5,129 nt of DNA from Flavobacteriaceae bacterium (GTDB taxonomy: Bacteria > Bacteroidota > Bacteroidia > Flavobacteriales > Flavobacteriaceae), in NCBI GenBank assembly GCA_023700885.1, contig JAMPYA010000153.1, positions 1 through 5,129 on the forward strand, written 5' to 3'. Positions within the stretch are counted from its first letter, which is position 1, and each line of letters opens with the position of its first letter. Shown here piece by piece: positions 4,890 through 5,129 of the stretch. Both the position numbers and the translations under genes were made by a program. The notes under the pieces were generated by a model. The model did no database searches and was not told the DNA's origin. It saw only the letters and a list, made by a program, of their open reading frames with translations.

Positions 4890-5129
4890 TTATTCTTGAG
4901 TTGAAGTTTCAGCTTCTTCTGCACCTTCTTCATCTTCATCTTCTGCTAAAGCATCTTTAGAAGCAGAACGAGCCATTCTAACTTGAGCTACAACAGAGTT
5001 GTCTGGATGTAAGATAGTGTAATCTTTATTTGCAAGAGCAGTTACATATAACTTGCTTCCAATTTTCAATTTTGAAATATTTGCATTGATAAAATCTGGT
5101 AAGTTTGCAGGTAATGCTCTTACTTTAAG
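4890..5129 (-). CDS. rplY: 50S ribosomal protein L25 / general stress protein Ctc, C-terminal part (partial)
   Basis: Reading in from the right edge on the minus strand gives 79 residues and a TAA at 4890-4892; the N-terminus is outside the window. KVRALPANLPDFI and SKLKIGSKLYV are typical of the C-terminal (TL5/Ctc) domain of L25, and LHPDNSVVAQVRMAR closes the fold. L25 binds 5S rRNA in the large ribosomal subunit. The last 25 or so residues are a disordered acidic tail rich in E, D and A, common in long Ctc-type L25 proteins. Followed by pth, this is the widespread (prs-)ctc-pth order; prs would lie beyond the window if the order holds. Confidence 0.9.
   Translation of the reverse strand, partial: LKVRALPANLPDFINANISKLKIGSKLYVTALANKDYTILHPDNSVVAQVRMARSASKDALAEDEDEEGAEEAETSTQE

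Overview
The window looks like chromosomal DNA from a Bacteroidota species, most likely of the family Flavobacteriaceae. It is strongly AT-rich and its genes lack Shine-Dalgarno sequences. TAnnTTTG boxes, the -7 element of the Bacteroidota sigma factor, sit upstream of several genes. The genes are single-copy housekeeping or metabolic types with flavobacterial features, such as Pth with an N-terminal extension and L25 with an acidic tail. This assignment comes from features recalled and read by eye, not from a search.

Layout, left to right. Bases 1-63 may be the end of a rightward gene. Bases 66-270 form a 205-bp non-coding element with 18-bp terminal inverted repeats (16/18 matching), flanked by an exact 7-bp direct repeat. 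This is the profile of a MITE, and I regard it as the most interesting item in the window. A strong, probably bidirectional terminator follows (293-334). Next come two leftward genes: an NCS2 uracil/xanthine permease (342-1547) and a secreted TPR protein (1707-2330) with its own terminator. A leftward tRNA-Ala(GGC) lies at 2579-2652.

The right half starts with a rightward pair: a crotonase-family enoyl-CoA hydratase (2729-3499), followed after one base by a 55-residue single-span membrane protein (3501-3668). Next is a separately promoted 6-carboxytetrahydropterin synthase (queD-like, 3717-4169). It converges, with a 5-bp gap, on leftward peptidyl-tRNA hydrolase (pth, 4175-4804). The 3' end of the ribosomal protein L25/Ctc gene (4890-5129) enters from the right edge. 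L25 and Pth are translation genes in a commonly conserved order, but here a terminator and a new promoter separate them.

The genes do not form one system. They are a mosaic of short transcription units for nucleobase uptake, acyl-CoA metabolism, deazapurine/queuosine precursor synthesis and translation. I see no defence system, CRISPR array, phage gene or biosynthetic cluster. The less ordinary content is the MITE with its competing hairpins, the unrecognised small membrane protein, and promoter/start-codon geometry that implies (near-)leaderless translation of pth and rules out TTG starts for two genes.
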